Shown here: positions 26,098-34,225 of the stretch, piece after piece | Numbering within the stretch: position 1 is the first letter of the stretch | Layout of the letters: every line of letters starts with the position of its first letter | From: Flavobacterium circumlabens | Lineage (GTDB): Bacteria; Bacteroidota; Bacteroidia; Flavobacteriales; Flavobacteriaceae | Direction of reading: 5' to 3' | Length of the DNA stretch: 64,000 nt | NCBI RefSeq assembly: GCF_004345565.1 | Contig: NZ_SLWA01000002.1 | Coordinates: 806,001 to 870,000 of the forward strand | The notes under the pieces: generated by a model | Told to the model about the DNA's origin: nothing | The model's database searches: none | Seen by the model: the letters and a program-made list of their open reading frames with translations, nothing else | Position numbers and translations under genes: made by a program

Positions 26098-27378
26098 ATG
26101 TCTATAAAAGCATCTAATTTCAGATTTATTTTAAAAACCTCAATAGCGGCATTTGGCACTTATTTTTGCATGTATGCTTTTAGAAAACCTTTTACGGTTG
26201 CTACATTCGATCATATGTCATTCTGGGGAATTGATTATAAAATCCTGTTGATTCTGGCACAGGTTTTAGGATATACACTTTCTAAGTTTTTAGGGATCAA
26301 AATTATATCTGAATTAAAATCGTCTAGGCGAACTTTGTATTTAATAAGCTTTATAGCCATTTCAGAACTGGCCTTATTAGGTTTTGCCTTAGTGCCGGCG
26401 CCCTACAATATAGTGTTCTTATTCATAAACGGATTGCCTTTGGGAATGATCTGGGGAATTGTGTTTTCGTATATCGAAGGAAGAAAAACAACCGAATTAT
26501 TGGGCGTTATTTTATGTTCGAGTTTTATCGTTTCTTCAGGAGCGGCAAAATCGGTTGGGGTATTTGTCCTGAAAGTTTTGGGCTGTACGGAGTATTGGAT
26601 GCCTTTTGTTTCGGGTTTAATTTTTATAATTCCGTTAATCGTATTTTCATTGTTTCTGGAGAAAATTCCAAACCCGGACAGCGAAGATTTGGCTTTACGA
26701 TCCAAACGAAAACCGCTTGGCAAAAAAGAGCGCGCTTCCTTGTTCAGACAGTTTGCTTTTCCGCTTACGGCCATTATTGTATTCTATGCCATGCTAACGG
26801 CCATGCGGGAATTCAGGGATAATTTTGCCAGGGAATTATGGGATACTTTAGGCTATAAAGAGAGTATTTCGATCTATATGTATTCAGAAATTCCGATTGC
26901 AATTTCGGTTTTGATCATTTTAGGTTTTTTAGGAAGCATGAAAAACAACTACAAAGCCTTCAAAAATTATCATTTGGTATTATTCATAGGTTCAGTGCTG
27001 GTTGGTGTAACTACTTTCTTGTTTCAAAAGCATGTATTGTCTCCACTTCCGTGGATGATGATCTCGGGATTTGGGATGTACATTTGTTACATTCCGTTTA
27101 ACGGTTTGTTTTTTGACCGAATGATCGCCACTTATAAAATAGACGGAAATACAGGATTTTTAATCTACATCGCCGATGCTTTTGGTTATTTGGGAAGCGT
27201 TTTGGTTCTCTTTTTTAAAAATTTCGGAGACAAGGATATTTCCCTGTTAAGCTTCTTTACCACCTGCATTTATATTTTATCCTTTGTAGGGATCATTACC
27301 ACTATAATGTCATTTCATTACTTTAAACGCAAATTCAAAAAAACAATAAAAATCAGTACAACTCCTTTATATACCTGA
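26098..27378 (+). CDS. MFS-like transporter, DUF5690 type
   Basis: 426 residues with 10-12 hydrophobic helices. The N-terminal FGTYFCMYAFRKPFT resembles the organophosphate:phosphate antiporter start within the major facilitator group; I associate this family with DUF5690. A charged loop around 200-220 (LRSKRKPLGKKERASLF) splits the two halves. In this cluster it is the probable inner-membrane importer of the phosphonate or related compound. The FAD oxidoreductase gene starts 38 bases after its stop. Confidence 0.75.
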   Translation: MSIKASNFRFILKTSIAAFGTYFCMYAFRKPFTVATFDHMSFWGIDYKILLILAQVLGYTLSKFLGIKIISELKSSRRTLYLISFIAISELALLGFALVPAPYNIVFLFINGLPLGMIWGIVFSYIEGRKTTELLGVILCSSFIVSSGAAKSVGVFVLKVLGCTEYWMPFVSGLIFIIPLIVFSLFLEKIPNPDSEDLALRSKRKPLGKKERASLFRQFAFPLTAIIVFYAMLTAMREFRDNFARELWDTLGYKESISIYMYSEIPIAISVLIILGFLGSMKNNYKAFKNYHLVLFIGSVLVGVTTFLFQKHVLSPLPWMMISGFGMYICYIPFNGLFFDRMIATYKIDGNTGFLIYIADAFGYLGSVLVLFFKNFGDKDISLLSFFTTCIYILSFVGIITTIMSFHYFKRKFKKTIKISTTPLYT

Positions 27379-27416
27379 AGAAAGAAAAAGTTATAAAAGA
27401 TAAAAACAATTTACAC

Positions 27417-28574
27417 ATGAAAGATAAATATGACTTAATCATAGTTGGATCAGGAGTTTTGGGCACATTTCACGCCTATCATGCGCTGTTAAAAGGAATG
27501 TCTGTTGCCATTCTGGAAAAAAACAGCAAACCGGAAGGAACAACCGTTAGAAATTTCGGTCAGGTTGTACCGTCAGGAATGGACAGGAAATGGCAAAATT
27601 TCGGAAAAGACAGCCTTACCATTTATAAAGATATTCAGTCGAAGTTTGATATTAATCTTCGCCAAAACGGAACGGTATATTTAGCGTCGAACGAAGAGGA
27701 AATGCAATTGATAGAGGAATTGCATCAGATTAATATTTCAAACGATTATGAATCGAATTTATTAACGAAAGAACAATGTCTGTCTAAATACGCGGGTTTA
27801 CGTGCTGATTATTGTACCGGAGGATTATTTTTCCCGCAGGAAGTAACGGTAGAACCTGCAACAATGATTCATAAACTGCATCACTATATGACTGCCAGTC
27901 TGGGTCTGGATTTATTTATGAATACATTGGTTGTTCGTACCGAAGACAGATTTACTGAAGTCATAGCAACAACTTCAACAGGACAGGAATACAAGGCTTC
28001 GAAAATCATTATCTGTAACGGAAGTGATTTCAAGGTTTTATATCCGGATATTTACAACAACAGCGATTTGATTGTTTCTAAACTTCAGATGTTACAGACC
28101 AAGCCGCAGCCTAATTATAAACTGGATGGTTCTATTCTAACCGGATTAACGATCCGAAGATATGAATCATTTGAAGAATGCAAATCATATCAATCGATTA
28201 AAGCAAAAGAAGATCAGGAGAGTTTCGAGAAAAAATATGGCATTCATATCTTATTTAAACAGGCACTGGACGGTTCCGTAATTTTAGGAGATTCCCATGA
28301 ATATGCCTCTGCAAAAGAAATAGATTCATTAGGATTTGATCTGAATATGGACATTGATAATTTCATGATCGAAGAAGCGAAAAAAATTATGGATCTGCCT
28401 ACTTATGAAATCCAAAGCAGATGGTTCGGTATGTATTCACAATGCAAAACCAAAGATATTTTTGAGCATACGGTTGATGAAAATATTCACATTATAACCG
28501 GAATTGGAGGTAAAGGAATGACCGGAAGCGCAGGATTTGCGAAACATAATATTGATAAAATTTTTAATGCTTAA
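27417..28574 (+). CDS. FAD-dependent oxidoreductase, HpnW/TIGR03364 type
   Basis: 385 residues. N-terminal dinucleotide fold DLIIVGSGVLGTFHAYHAL, then EKNSKPEGTTVRNFGQVVPSG, and a late GIGGKGMTGSAGFAKHNI FAD contact. This is the DAO-type family known for sitting beside PhnX-like HAD hydrolases (TIGR03364 with TIGR03351) and predicted to deaminate an aminophosphonate oxidatively. The PhnX-like gene here is next but one feature (137 bases), which is exactly that context. Proposed reaction: aminophosphonate to phosphonoaldehyde plus ammonia and H2O2; substrate not provable from sequence. Confidence 0.82.
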   Translation: MKDKYDLIIVGSGVLGTFHAYHALLKGMSVAILEKNSKPEGTTVRNFGQVVPSGMDRKWQNFGKDSLTIYKDIQSKFDINLRQNGTVYLASNEEEMQLIEELHQINISNDYESNLLTKEQCLSKYAGLRADYCTGGLFFPQEVTVEPATMIHKLHHYMTASLGLDLFMNTLVVRTEDRFTEVIATTSTGQEYKASKIIICNGSDFKVLYPDIYNNSDLIVSKLQMLQTKPQPNYKLDGSILTGLTIRRYESFEECKSYQSIKAKEDQESFEKKYGIHILFKQALDGSVILGDSHEYASAKEIDSLGFDLNMDIDNFMIEEAKKIMDLPTYEIQSRWFGMYSQCKTKDIFEHTVDENIHIITGIGGKGMTGSAGFAKHNIDKIFNA

Positions 28575-28590
28575 GCGATTGAAAAATATA

Positions 28591-28662
28591 GCCACAGATT
28601 TAAGGATTAAGAGATTTTAAAAATTCTGCTTAATCTGCCGAATCTGCTTGAAAACATTTAAC
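28591..28662. repeat. Intergenic repeat with GCCACAGATT motif
   Basis: GCCACAGATTTAAGG... followed by inverted-looking CTGCTTAATCTGCCGAATCTGC. I know such GCCACAGATT-type repeats as common in flavobacterial intergenic DNA. Lies between the oxidoreductase and HAD genes. Confidence 0.4.
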
Positions 28663-28711
28663 GCATCGTACTGATTTTATTCGAATAAATACTCTCAAAC
28701 ATGAAATTAGC

Positions 28712-29428
28712 ATGTTTATAAAAAATATACACGAAATGAAAATTAATGAAATGGAAATGGTCGTTTTTGATATGGCCGGAACAACAATCAATGAACAGAA
28801 TATAGTTTACAAAACTTTGCACAAGGCAATTAATCATTTCGGAATTGAAGTTTCTCTGGAAACCGTGCTTTCCCTGGGAGCCGGCAAAGAAAAGTATCAG
28901 GCAATAAAAGATATCTTAAAAGAGCTGAATAGTAATGACGTTGAAAAAGCATATCAAATATTTGAATATTTCAAAGAAATACTGGATCAGGAATATTTGA
29001 CGGCAAGGGTTTTACCAATTGAAGGTGTAGAAGAAGTGCTGGAAAATCTTAAAAAAGACGGTGTAAAAGTGGTCTTAAATACAGGATACAGCAGTCATGT
29101 TGCCAATACGTTATTAGAGAAATTAAACTGGAAAAAAGACACCCATTACGATGCTTTAATTACGGCTGATGATGTAGACCTGGGCCGCCCTTTTCCTGAC
29201 ATGATACACAAAGCCATGCAATTATTTCAAATTAAGGACGCCACAAAAGTTTTAAAAGCAGGTGATTCCGCTATAGATATTGAGGAAGGTAAAAATGCCA
29301 GATGCGGCATTACCATTGGTGTTTTGTCAGGAGCCCAAACCAGGGTCCAGCTGGAAAAAGCAAAACCGGATTACATCTTAGATTCTCTGGCTTCCTTATA
29401 CAGCGTTGAAAATCTTGCCACAGATTAG
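28712..29428 (+). CDS. PhnX-like HAD hydrolase
   Basis: 238 residues from ATG 28712; ATG 28736 (MKINEMEM) is equally possible. HAD motif I DMAGTT (nucleophile D20, acid/base near it), motif II NTGYSS, motif III/IV AGDSAIDIEEGKNA. DMAGTT is typical of phosphonatase-like enzymes (TIGR03351), which cleave a C-P bond of phosphonoacetaldehyde or a hydroxylated analogue. The cap-region GAGKEKYQ contains lysines, but whether one matches the PhnX Schiff-base lysine needs an alignment. Partner of the FAD oxidoreductase. The last codons GCCACAGATTAG begin a repeat. Confidence 0.83.
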   Translation: MFIKNIHEMKINEMEMVVFDMAGTTINEQNIVYKTLHKAINHFGIEVSLETVLSLGAGKEKYQAIKDILKELNSNDVEKAYQIFEYFKEILDQEYLTARVLPIEGVEEVLENLKKDGVKVVLNTGYSSHVANTLLEKLNWKKDTHYDALITADDVDLGRPFPDMIHKAMQLFQIKDATKVLKAGDSAIDIEEGKNARCGITIGVLSGAQTRVQLEKAKPDYILDSLASLYSVENLATD

Positions 29429-29530
29429 AAATAAAAAAGTTTGCCACGAATTCCACGAATTTTCGCGAATTTCTTTAAGGGAATCAATAGAGAAATAATT
29501 TGTAAAAATTCGTGCCGAAAAATTTAAAAC
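29418..29530. repeat. Intergenic repeat with CACGAATT motifs
   Basis: CCACAGATT at the HAD stop is followed by TTTGCCACGAATTCCACGAATTTTCGCGAATTT and, 60 bases on, AAATTCGTGCCG, an inverted partner of the CACGAATT units. A flavobacterial intergenic-repeat type. Confidence 0.45.
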
Positions 29531-29616
29531 ATTAAATAATAAAAAATTAGCTAAAATAAATCCCTGCAGGAAATAATTTCACAAGTAAACTAATAGTAAC
29601 CCATAAATTCAATTCA

Positions 29617-31299
29617 ATGAAAAAGATTTTTAGATTAAGTTACGTTACCATTCTGACAAGTATTTTTTTAGTTACTTCTTGTACTAAAGATCCGCTGACA
29701 GACGAAGATGCAGTGAGTACTGCCAAAGCTGTTTCTGTAACCGGTAAATCGGCACTGGCAAATTCGGGTACCAAAAAATTACTGATTATAGGCATCGACG
29801 GCTGCCGTGGCGATGTTTTGATGGGTGCCAATACTCCGAATGTTCATGGTCTGCTTCCTAATGCTGTTTACAGTTTAGATGCCTTAACCGAAACTCCAAC
29901 CTGGAGTGGCAATGGCTGGTCGACTATGCTAACGGGAGTTACACATTTAAAACACGGAGTAACAGACAATTCATTTTCAAGTCCGAATTTCGGAACGTAT
30001 CCCAGTTTTTTAAAGCGTCTTGAGACCTATAATACCGCTTTAAAAACAATGTCGATCGTGCACTGGGCGCCCATTAACACCTATATTGTAGATGGAATCG
30101 ATGTGGAAAAGACATTGACAACAGACGCAGCGGTTAAAAATGAAGTAGTTGCGGCACTAACAAACGATAATCCGGATGCTTTATTCCTGCATTTTGATGA
30201 TGTAGATCACGCCGGGCACAGTTACGGATTTTCGATCAATGTTCCGCAATATAAAGCTGCTGTTGAAACTACAGATGGTTATATAGGAGAGATTTTGACA
30301 GCACTAAAAAACAGGCCTAATTATGCCAGTGAAGACTGGCTGGTTATTGTTGCACCGGATCATGGCGGAATAGTAACAGGTTCTACCGGATCTCACGGCG
30401 GATCATCTTATGAAGAAAGAAATATTTTTACTATTTATAATAATAAGAATTTCACTTCGGCTAAAATTGAAAAACCAGTGGATCCGACCACAACCATTAC
30501 AGGTAAATTTGCCAATTTTAATTCGAACAGCATTTATGCTTCAACGACCAATGCGCTTTATAATTTTGGAACTTCAAGTTTTACGGTGGAGTGCAGGGTA
30601 AAAACTTCAGGTTATTCGAGCGATCCATCCTTAGTTTCGAATAAAAACTGGGTGAGTGGTAAAAATCGTGGTTTTGTGATTTGCGCGAATACCGGAGGAA
30701 AATGGAAAGTAAATATCGGAGATACTCAAAATCGTGTGGATATTTCGGGAGGTACAATCAATGACGGAAAATGGCATCACTTAACATTAGTGGTTGACCG
30801 TACAGCTAAATTGGTCAAAACGTACCAGGACGGTGCTTTTGTGGGACAAGCCGCTATTGTTAGCAGTTTTGGAAGCTTAACTTCCGGATTGCCATTTGCT
30901 GTTGGACAAGACGGAACTTTGACTTATGGTGCAAACGTAAACGGAAATATTGCTGAAGTTCGCGTTTGGAATAAAGCCTTATCAGAAGCTTCGATTCTTA
31001 ATTATACTTGTTCAGCTGTTACAGCTTCGCATTTGGATTACTCCAGTCTAATTGGGTATTGGAAAGGCGATAACGGATCAGGCAGCAGCTTTATAGATTC
31101 GAGTTCAAAACAAGTTACGCTCGCTTTCCCGAACACGCCAGCGTGGACAACAAGTACAGCGACCTTAAAATGCGGAACGGCTACCGGAGTTGTTCCAAAA
31201 ATGGTAGATATTGCCTATTCCTCTCTGCAATGGTTTGGTGTACCCATTAATTCAGGCTGGTCACTGGACGGACGTTCCTGGCTTCCGGCAGGGAATTAA
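29617..31299 (+). CDS. Alkaline-phosphatase-superfamily lipoprotein with inserted LamG domain
   Basis: 560 residues. Lipoprotein signal ending VTSC (Cys22). The phosphatase/phosphodiesterase fold has IIGIDGCRGD (D61), a likely nucleophile T95 in TETPTWSGNGW, FDDVDHAGHSYG, VAPDHGG and GSHGG metal ligands. Residues about 290-520 are a LamG/concanavalin-like domain (YNFGTSSFTVECRV, DGKWHHLTLVVDR, IAEVRVWNKALSEASI). The last 35 residues (PKMVDIAYSSLQWFGV... LDGRSW) look like the normal C-terminus of the phosphatase fold, so the LamG is inserted, not appended. Likely releases phosphorus substrate at the cell surface. Confidence 0.82.
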   Translation: MKKIFRLSYVTILTSIFLVTSCTKDPLTDEDAVSTAKAVSVTGKSALANSGTKKLLIIGIDGCRGDVLMGANTPNVHGLLPNAVYSLDALTETPTWSGNGWSTMLTGVTHLKHGVTDNSFSSPNFGTYPSFLKRLETYNTALKTMSIVHWAPINTYIVDGIDVEKTLTTDAAVKNEVVAALTNDNPDALFLHFDDVDHAGHSYGFSINVPQYKAAVETTDGYIGEILTALKNRPNYASEDWLVIVAPDHGGIVTGSTGSHGGSSYEERNIFTIYNNKNFTSAKIEKPVDPTTTITGKFANFNSNSIYASTTNALYNFGTSSFTVECRVKTSGYSSDPSLVSNKNWVSGKNRGFVICANTGGKWKVNIGDTQNRVDISGGTINDGKWHHLTLVVDRTAKLVKTYQDGAFVGQAAIVSSFGSLTSGLPFAVGQDGTLTYGANVNGNIAEVRVWNKALSEASILNYTCSAVTASHLDYSSLIGYWKGDNGSGSSFIDSSSKQVTLAFPNTPAWTTSTATLKCGTATGVVPKMVDIAYSSLQWFGVPINSGWSLDGRSWLPAGN

Positions 31300-31331
31300 A
31301 ATATTTAGAATGTGTTTATTGTTTTTTTTTG

Positions 31332-31367
31332 AAAGGTTATCTTCATTTTGGAGATAACCTTTTTTTA
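31332..31367 (+). terminator. Terminator of the phosphonate-type cluster
   Basis: AAAGGTTATCTTC... GGAGATAACCTTT stem followed by T7, directly after the phosphatase-type gene. Confidence 0.8.
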
Positions 31368-31394
31368 ATACGGCTTATTTAAGAGTATGCCTAT

Positions 31395-31671
31395 TTAACC
31401 GCAAAGAACGCAAGTTTTTTTTTACTGTGTTGAAATAATCCCGCAAAGGCGCAAGGGTGCAAAGTTTATTGATGACTTGCTTCTGCATCTTAGGGAAGTT
31501 AATTCTAAAATAAGAACATAAAGCTTAAAAACTTTGCGAGATTAAAACATTACAACTTATAAATTAACTTTGCAAACACAGGAGAACGCAATGAAATAAA
31601 ACGTAAAGTTCGCAAAGCTTTGTTATAAACTTTGCGAACTTTGCGCAGATCTTAGTGCTCTTAGCGGTTAA
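31395..31671. repeat. Non-coding element bounded by TTAACCGC / GCGGTTAA
   Basis: A 277-base stretch with inverted 8-base ends TTAACCGC (31395-31402) and GCGGTTAA (31664-31671), and many internal GCAAAG / CTTTGCG units in both orientations (CCGCAAAGAACGCAAG, CGCAAAGGCGCAAGG, ACTTTGCGAACTTTGCG). No open frame of note. The remainder of the 31300-31691 gap is the terminator and flanks. It resembles the GCAAAG-type interspersed repeats of flavobacteria. Confidence 0.5.
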
Positions 31672-31691
31672 GTATTATACGGTTATAAATG

Positions 31692-32276
31692 TTAGCTGCT
31701 ACTTTCAGAATAGAAGTAGAGTACCAGCATAACACAATTTTCCTTAGTTCTGTTTTCAGGTACGTGGGGAAGTCTTCCATTGAAACATAGCGAATCGCCT
31801 TCATTTACAACTACTTCAGCATCATCAATAATGTAGGTTACGCTTCCTTTTATAATATATTTGAATTCCCAGGCATCAGTGATTACTTTATCACGCTTAC
31901 TGTCAGGTTCCACTTCAAGAATTACGGCTTCAAAACCGATAGAATTGATACTTTTACTGAAGATATGGTAGTAATTAAAACCTTTTGTTTCAGACCTGTC
32001 TTCTTTTTCTATCTTTTGGTAATCTTCTTTTTTGATATGAATAAACTTGGCATTTTTTATGTTTTTGACTCCTTCAAAAAAATAGGTTATATCCGTTTCC
32101 AAAGAGTGGATAAGTTCAATCAGAACGGGGAGGGACGGAATGGTTCTGCCATTTTCAATTCTTGAAATCAGACCGTTGCTGACCCCGGCTCTATTGGCTA
32201 CCTCGTGTATCGTTAAGGCATTTTTCTTTCTAATTTCTTTTAATCTTTTTCCGATACCAATTAAAAAATCTTCCAT
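31692..32276 (-). CDS. XRE-cupin transcriptional regulator
   Basis: 194 residues. N-terminal helix-turn-helix (IGKRLKEIRKKNALTIHEVANRAGVSNGLISRIENGRTIPSLPVL, residues 6-50) and a C-terminal cupin barrel (about 110-190; EFKYIIKGSVTYIIDDAEVVVNEGDSLCFNGRLPHVPEN). This is the one-component XRE-cupin architecture, which senses a small molecule in the cupin. It lies at the far end of the phosphonate-type cluster, in the opposite orientation, and could control it; no operator was identified. Confidence 0.88.
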   Translation of the reverse strand: MEDFLIGIGKRLKEIRKKNALTIHEVANRAGVSNGLISRIENGRTIPSLPVLIELIHSLETDITYFFEGVKNIKNAKFIHIKKEDYQKIEKEDRSETKGFNYYHIFSKSINSIGFEAVILEVEPDSKRDKVITDAWEFKYIIKGSVTYIIDDAEVVVNEGDSLCFNGRLPHVPENRTKENCVMLVLYFYSESSS

Positions 32277-32437
32277 AAGGTTACATTCACTTTAAAGGGT
32301 AAATATAATACTATTAACTTCTATGCCCCTATTGATAAACCAATTAAAAATGAAGACAGGGATAAAAAAAATGGATATGCAAACAAGAATAGAAGTGAGC
32401 CAGCTTCTTGTTTGCCTATCCAAAATAAAAAGACAGT

Positions 32438-33739
32438 TTAGAGCGTACTAATCTTCACTGAACTGGCTTTATCATTAAAATTGCCCAGACAACCATTATT
32501 TCCTGTTATTACAACAGATTCTCCTCCAAAATTATCATTCTGATACAGGGTAATTTTGTATCCGTTTTCTAAGCGAACAGAAGACAGATCATCATTTACA
32601 ATACCATACGATTTTAGCTGAGCCAAGGTGTAATTACCGGCAGGCAAAGCAATGGCATAACCGGTATAGTTACAATTTTGGTAAACGGTTACGATTCCTC
32701 CGGCATTGGCATTATATTTATTATCAGTATAGATACGGGAAAAATTGCCTACACCATCAAAATAATTATCGGCTAACTTGGCAGGATCGGTTGCAAATTC
32801 TCCGCCTTGTACAATCGCATCATTTCCATCATTCCATGCCCATGGAGCGTTGGCACCACCGGTTTTAAAATCATTTCCTGTAAATCCTCCTCCCGGACTG
32901 GAGAACAATTGAGTATTGAATCGTTGGTCCCATAATCCTCCGGTTTCAAAAATATCGACCAATTTGTACTCCACATAGTTGTCATAATTATCAGCGGGTA
33001 CCTGTGCCACTCCGCTGGCAGAAGGGTAGTAGATAATTCCGTCTCCGTCTATATCGTGCTGCGGCCAGGCTTTAAGACTGTGTCCCTTAGAATCCTGTGC
33101 TGTAACAGGATGTAATTCTCCGTTGTAATCTCTCATTTGTAATGTTCCGTCAATACTTTCCAGTCCGCTTACAAAAGAACTTCCGGAGGGTGTATAAGAA
33201 AAAAAGTCGGAATGACTTACTGTAACGGCTCCTTTTAAGGCACCATAAGCAGATCCGTTTTTTTCTACAATCATTAATACACCTTCTAAATCATTTTCAT
33301 GTTGGTCCAGTTGGTATAAAAGGGCGTTATCTGTCCAGTCTCTTGGAGAGAAAAAAGCATACGTAATAAACCAGTGTGTATTGGATTCTACTACCGAATA
33401 GTAACAATGTGCTGCTAAAGAGTTGGCATAAGCAGGAAGATTGTTCCAGTTGTTTTCGCCATTCCAGTCATTGTCATAGTTAATAGCCGTAATGTAATCC
33501 GATTTTCCACCTTCGGCATAAGTTCCTGTCGCATCAACGTCTCTGTAATGAATAGGAGCCCATCTTCTCGCCAAACCAGAAGTTGCTGCTGCAGTCATTT
33601 TTTTGAAATTTTGTTCTTTTTTTACCGTCGCAGTAGCTTCTGCTTCCTCCATTGTCGTATCCTGACAGGAGAATGCAATTGTAGCCAGCAGCATAAGAAA
33701 GACTTTGCTTAATACCTTTTTTCGATTCTGTTTTTTCAT
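32438..33739 (-). CDS. Lipoprotein with C-terminal beta/gamma-crystallin domain
   Basis: 433 residues from ATG 33739 (MKKQNRKKVLSKVFLMLLATIAFSCQD), the start giving a proper lipobox (Cys25). The main domain (about 60-340) has HWFITYAFFSPRDW and QLDQHENDLEGVLMIVEKNG, which resemble Vps62/necrosis-inducing-type folds (compare H-x-x-D-x-E-G-V). The last 80 residues are a beta/gamma-crystallin motif pair (VTVYQNCNYTGYAIALPAGNY... ITLYQNDNFGGESVVI). Exposed surface or secreted role likely; the first domain assignment is tentative. Confidence 0.7.
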   Translation of the reverse strand: MKKQNRKKVLSKVFLMLLATIAFSCQDTTMEEAEATATVKKEQNFKKMTAAATSGLARRWAPIHYRDVDATGTYAEGGKSDYITAINYDNDWNGENNWNNLPAYANSLAAHCYYSVVESNTHWFITYAFFSPRDWTDNALLYQLDQHENDLEGVLMIVEKNGSAYGALKGAVTVSHSDFFSYTPSGSSFVSGLESIDGTLQMRDYNGELHPVTAQDSKGHSLKAWPQHDIDGDGIIYYPSASGVAQVPADNYDNYVEYKLVDIFETGGLWDQRFNTQLFSSPGGGFTGNDFKTGGANAPWAWNDGNDAIVQGGEFATDPAKLADNYFDGVGNFSRIYTDNKYNANAGGIVTVYQNCNYTGYAIALPAGNYTLAQLKSYGIVNDDLSSVRLENGYKITLYQNDNFGGESVVITGNNGCLGNFNDKASSVKISTL

Positions 33740-34225
33740 AATTCCAGTTTTAATTGTTAATAACCTATTTAAATTCATTGATTTTGATACCTTATCTGAC
33801 AGCAATACCCCACTGAGAAAAAATAATCAGCGGCAGTAGAAACTTCATTCCTTAAAATTTTGACGACAGCCTACTTTGTTTTTTGAATTATAATTCTTAC
33901 TCCTTGTAAGTACCTTAAAAGAGAAATCGTACTATCCGGGTGGTATTATAATACCGTTAACAAAAAGTTAGCAGGATAAGGATGATATGTGGTTTGCGGA
34001 GTCGATAAAAACAGAGAAGCAGAGCAGGCCCATAATGCAATTATAATCGTAGGTCCGGATTAGTTACAGCCCTTCTGATATGCAGTTCAGTATATGTTAC
34101 CTGTAAATTAAATTATAGTTAAGGGGCTGTTTGTATTGTATTTTGAGATAATTTAATCCTCAAATTTACCAGTGTATTAATTAAAGCATAAACCAATTTA
34201 TTACTCATAATAGGATCTATTAAAC
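33740..34225. other. Divergent intergenic region with perfect palindrome
   Basis: This 486-base gap lies between the crystallin lipoprotein (minus) and polyphosphate kinase (plus). A perfect 14-base palindrome GGTATTATAATACC occurs at 33942-33955 and is a candidate operator. The rest is unremarkable and shows no gene. Confidence 0.4.
33942..33955. promoter_or_regulatory. Perfect palindrome, candidate operator
   Basis: GGTATTATAATACC reads the same on both strands. It lies 271 bases before the polyphosphate kinase start and 203 bases before the lipoprotein start. Could bind a dimeric regulator; no evidence for which. Confidence 0.35.

Noticed and set aside
31300..31691. CRISPR-like array from repeated GCAAAG units.
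   Set aside because: Units are short, irregularly spaced and in both orientations, with no constant spacers.
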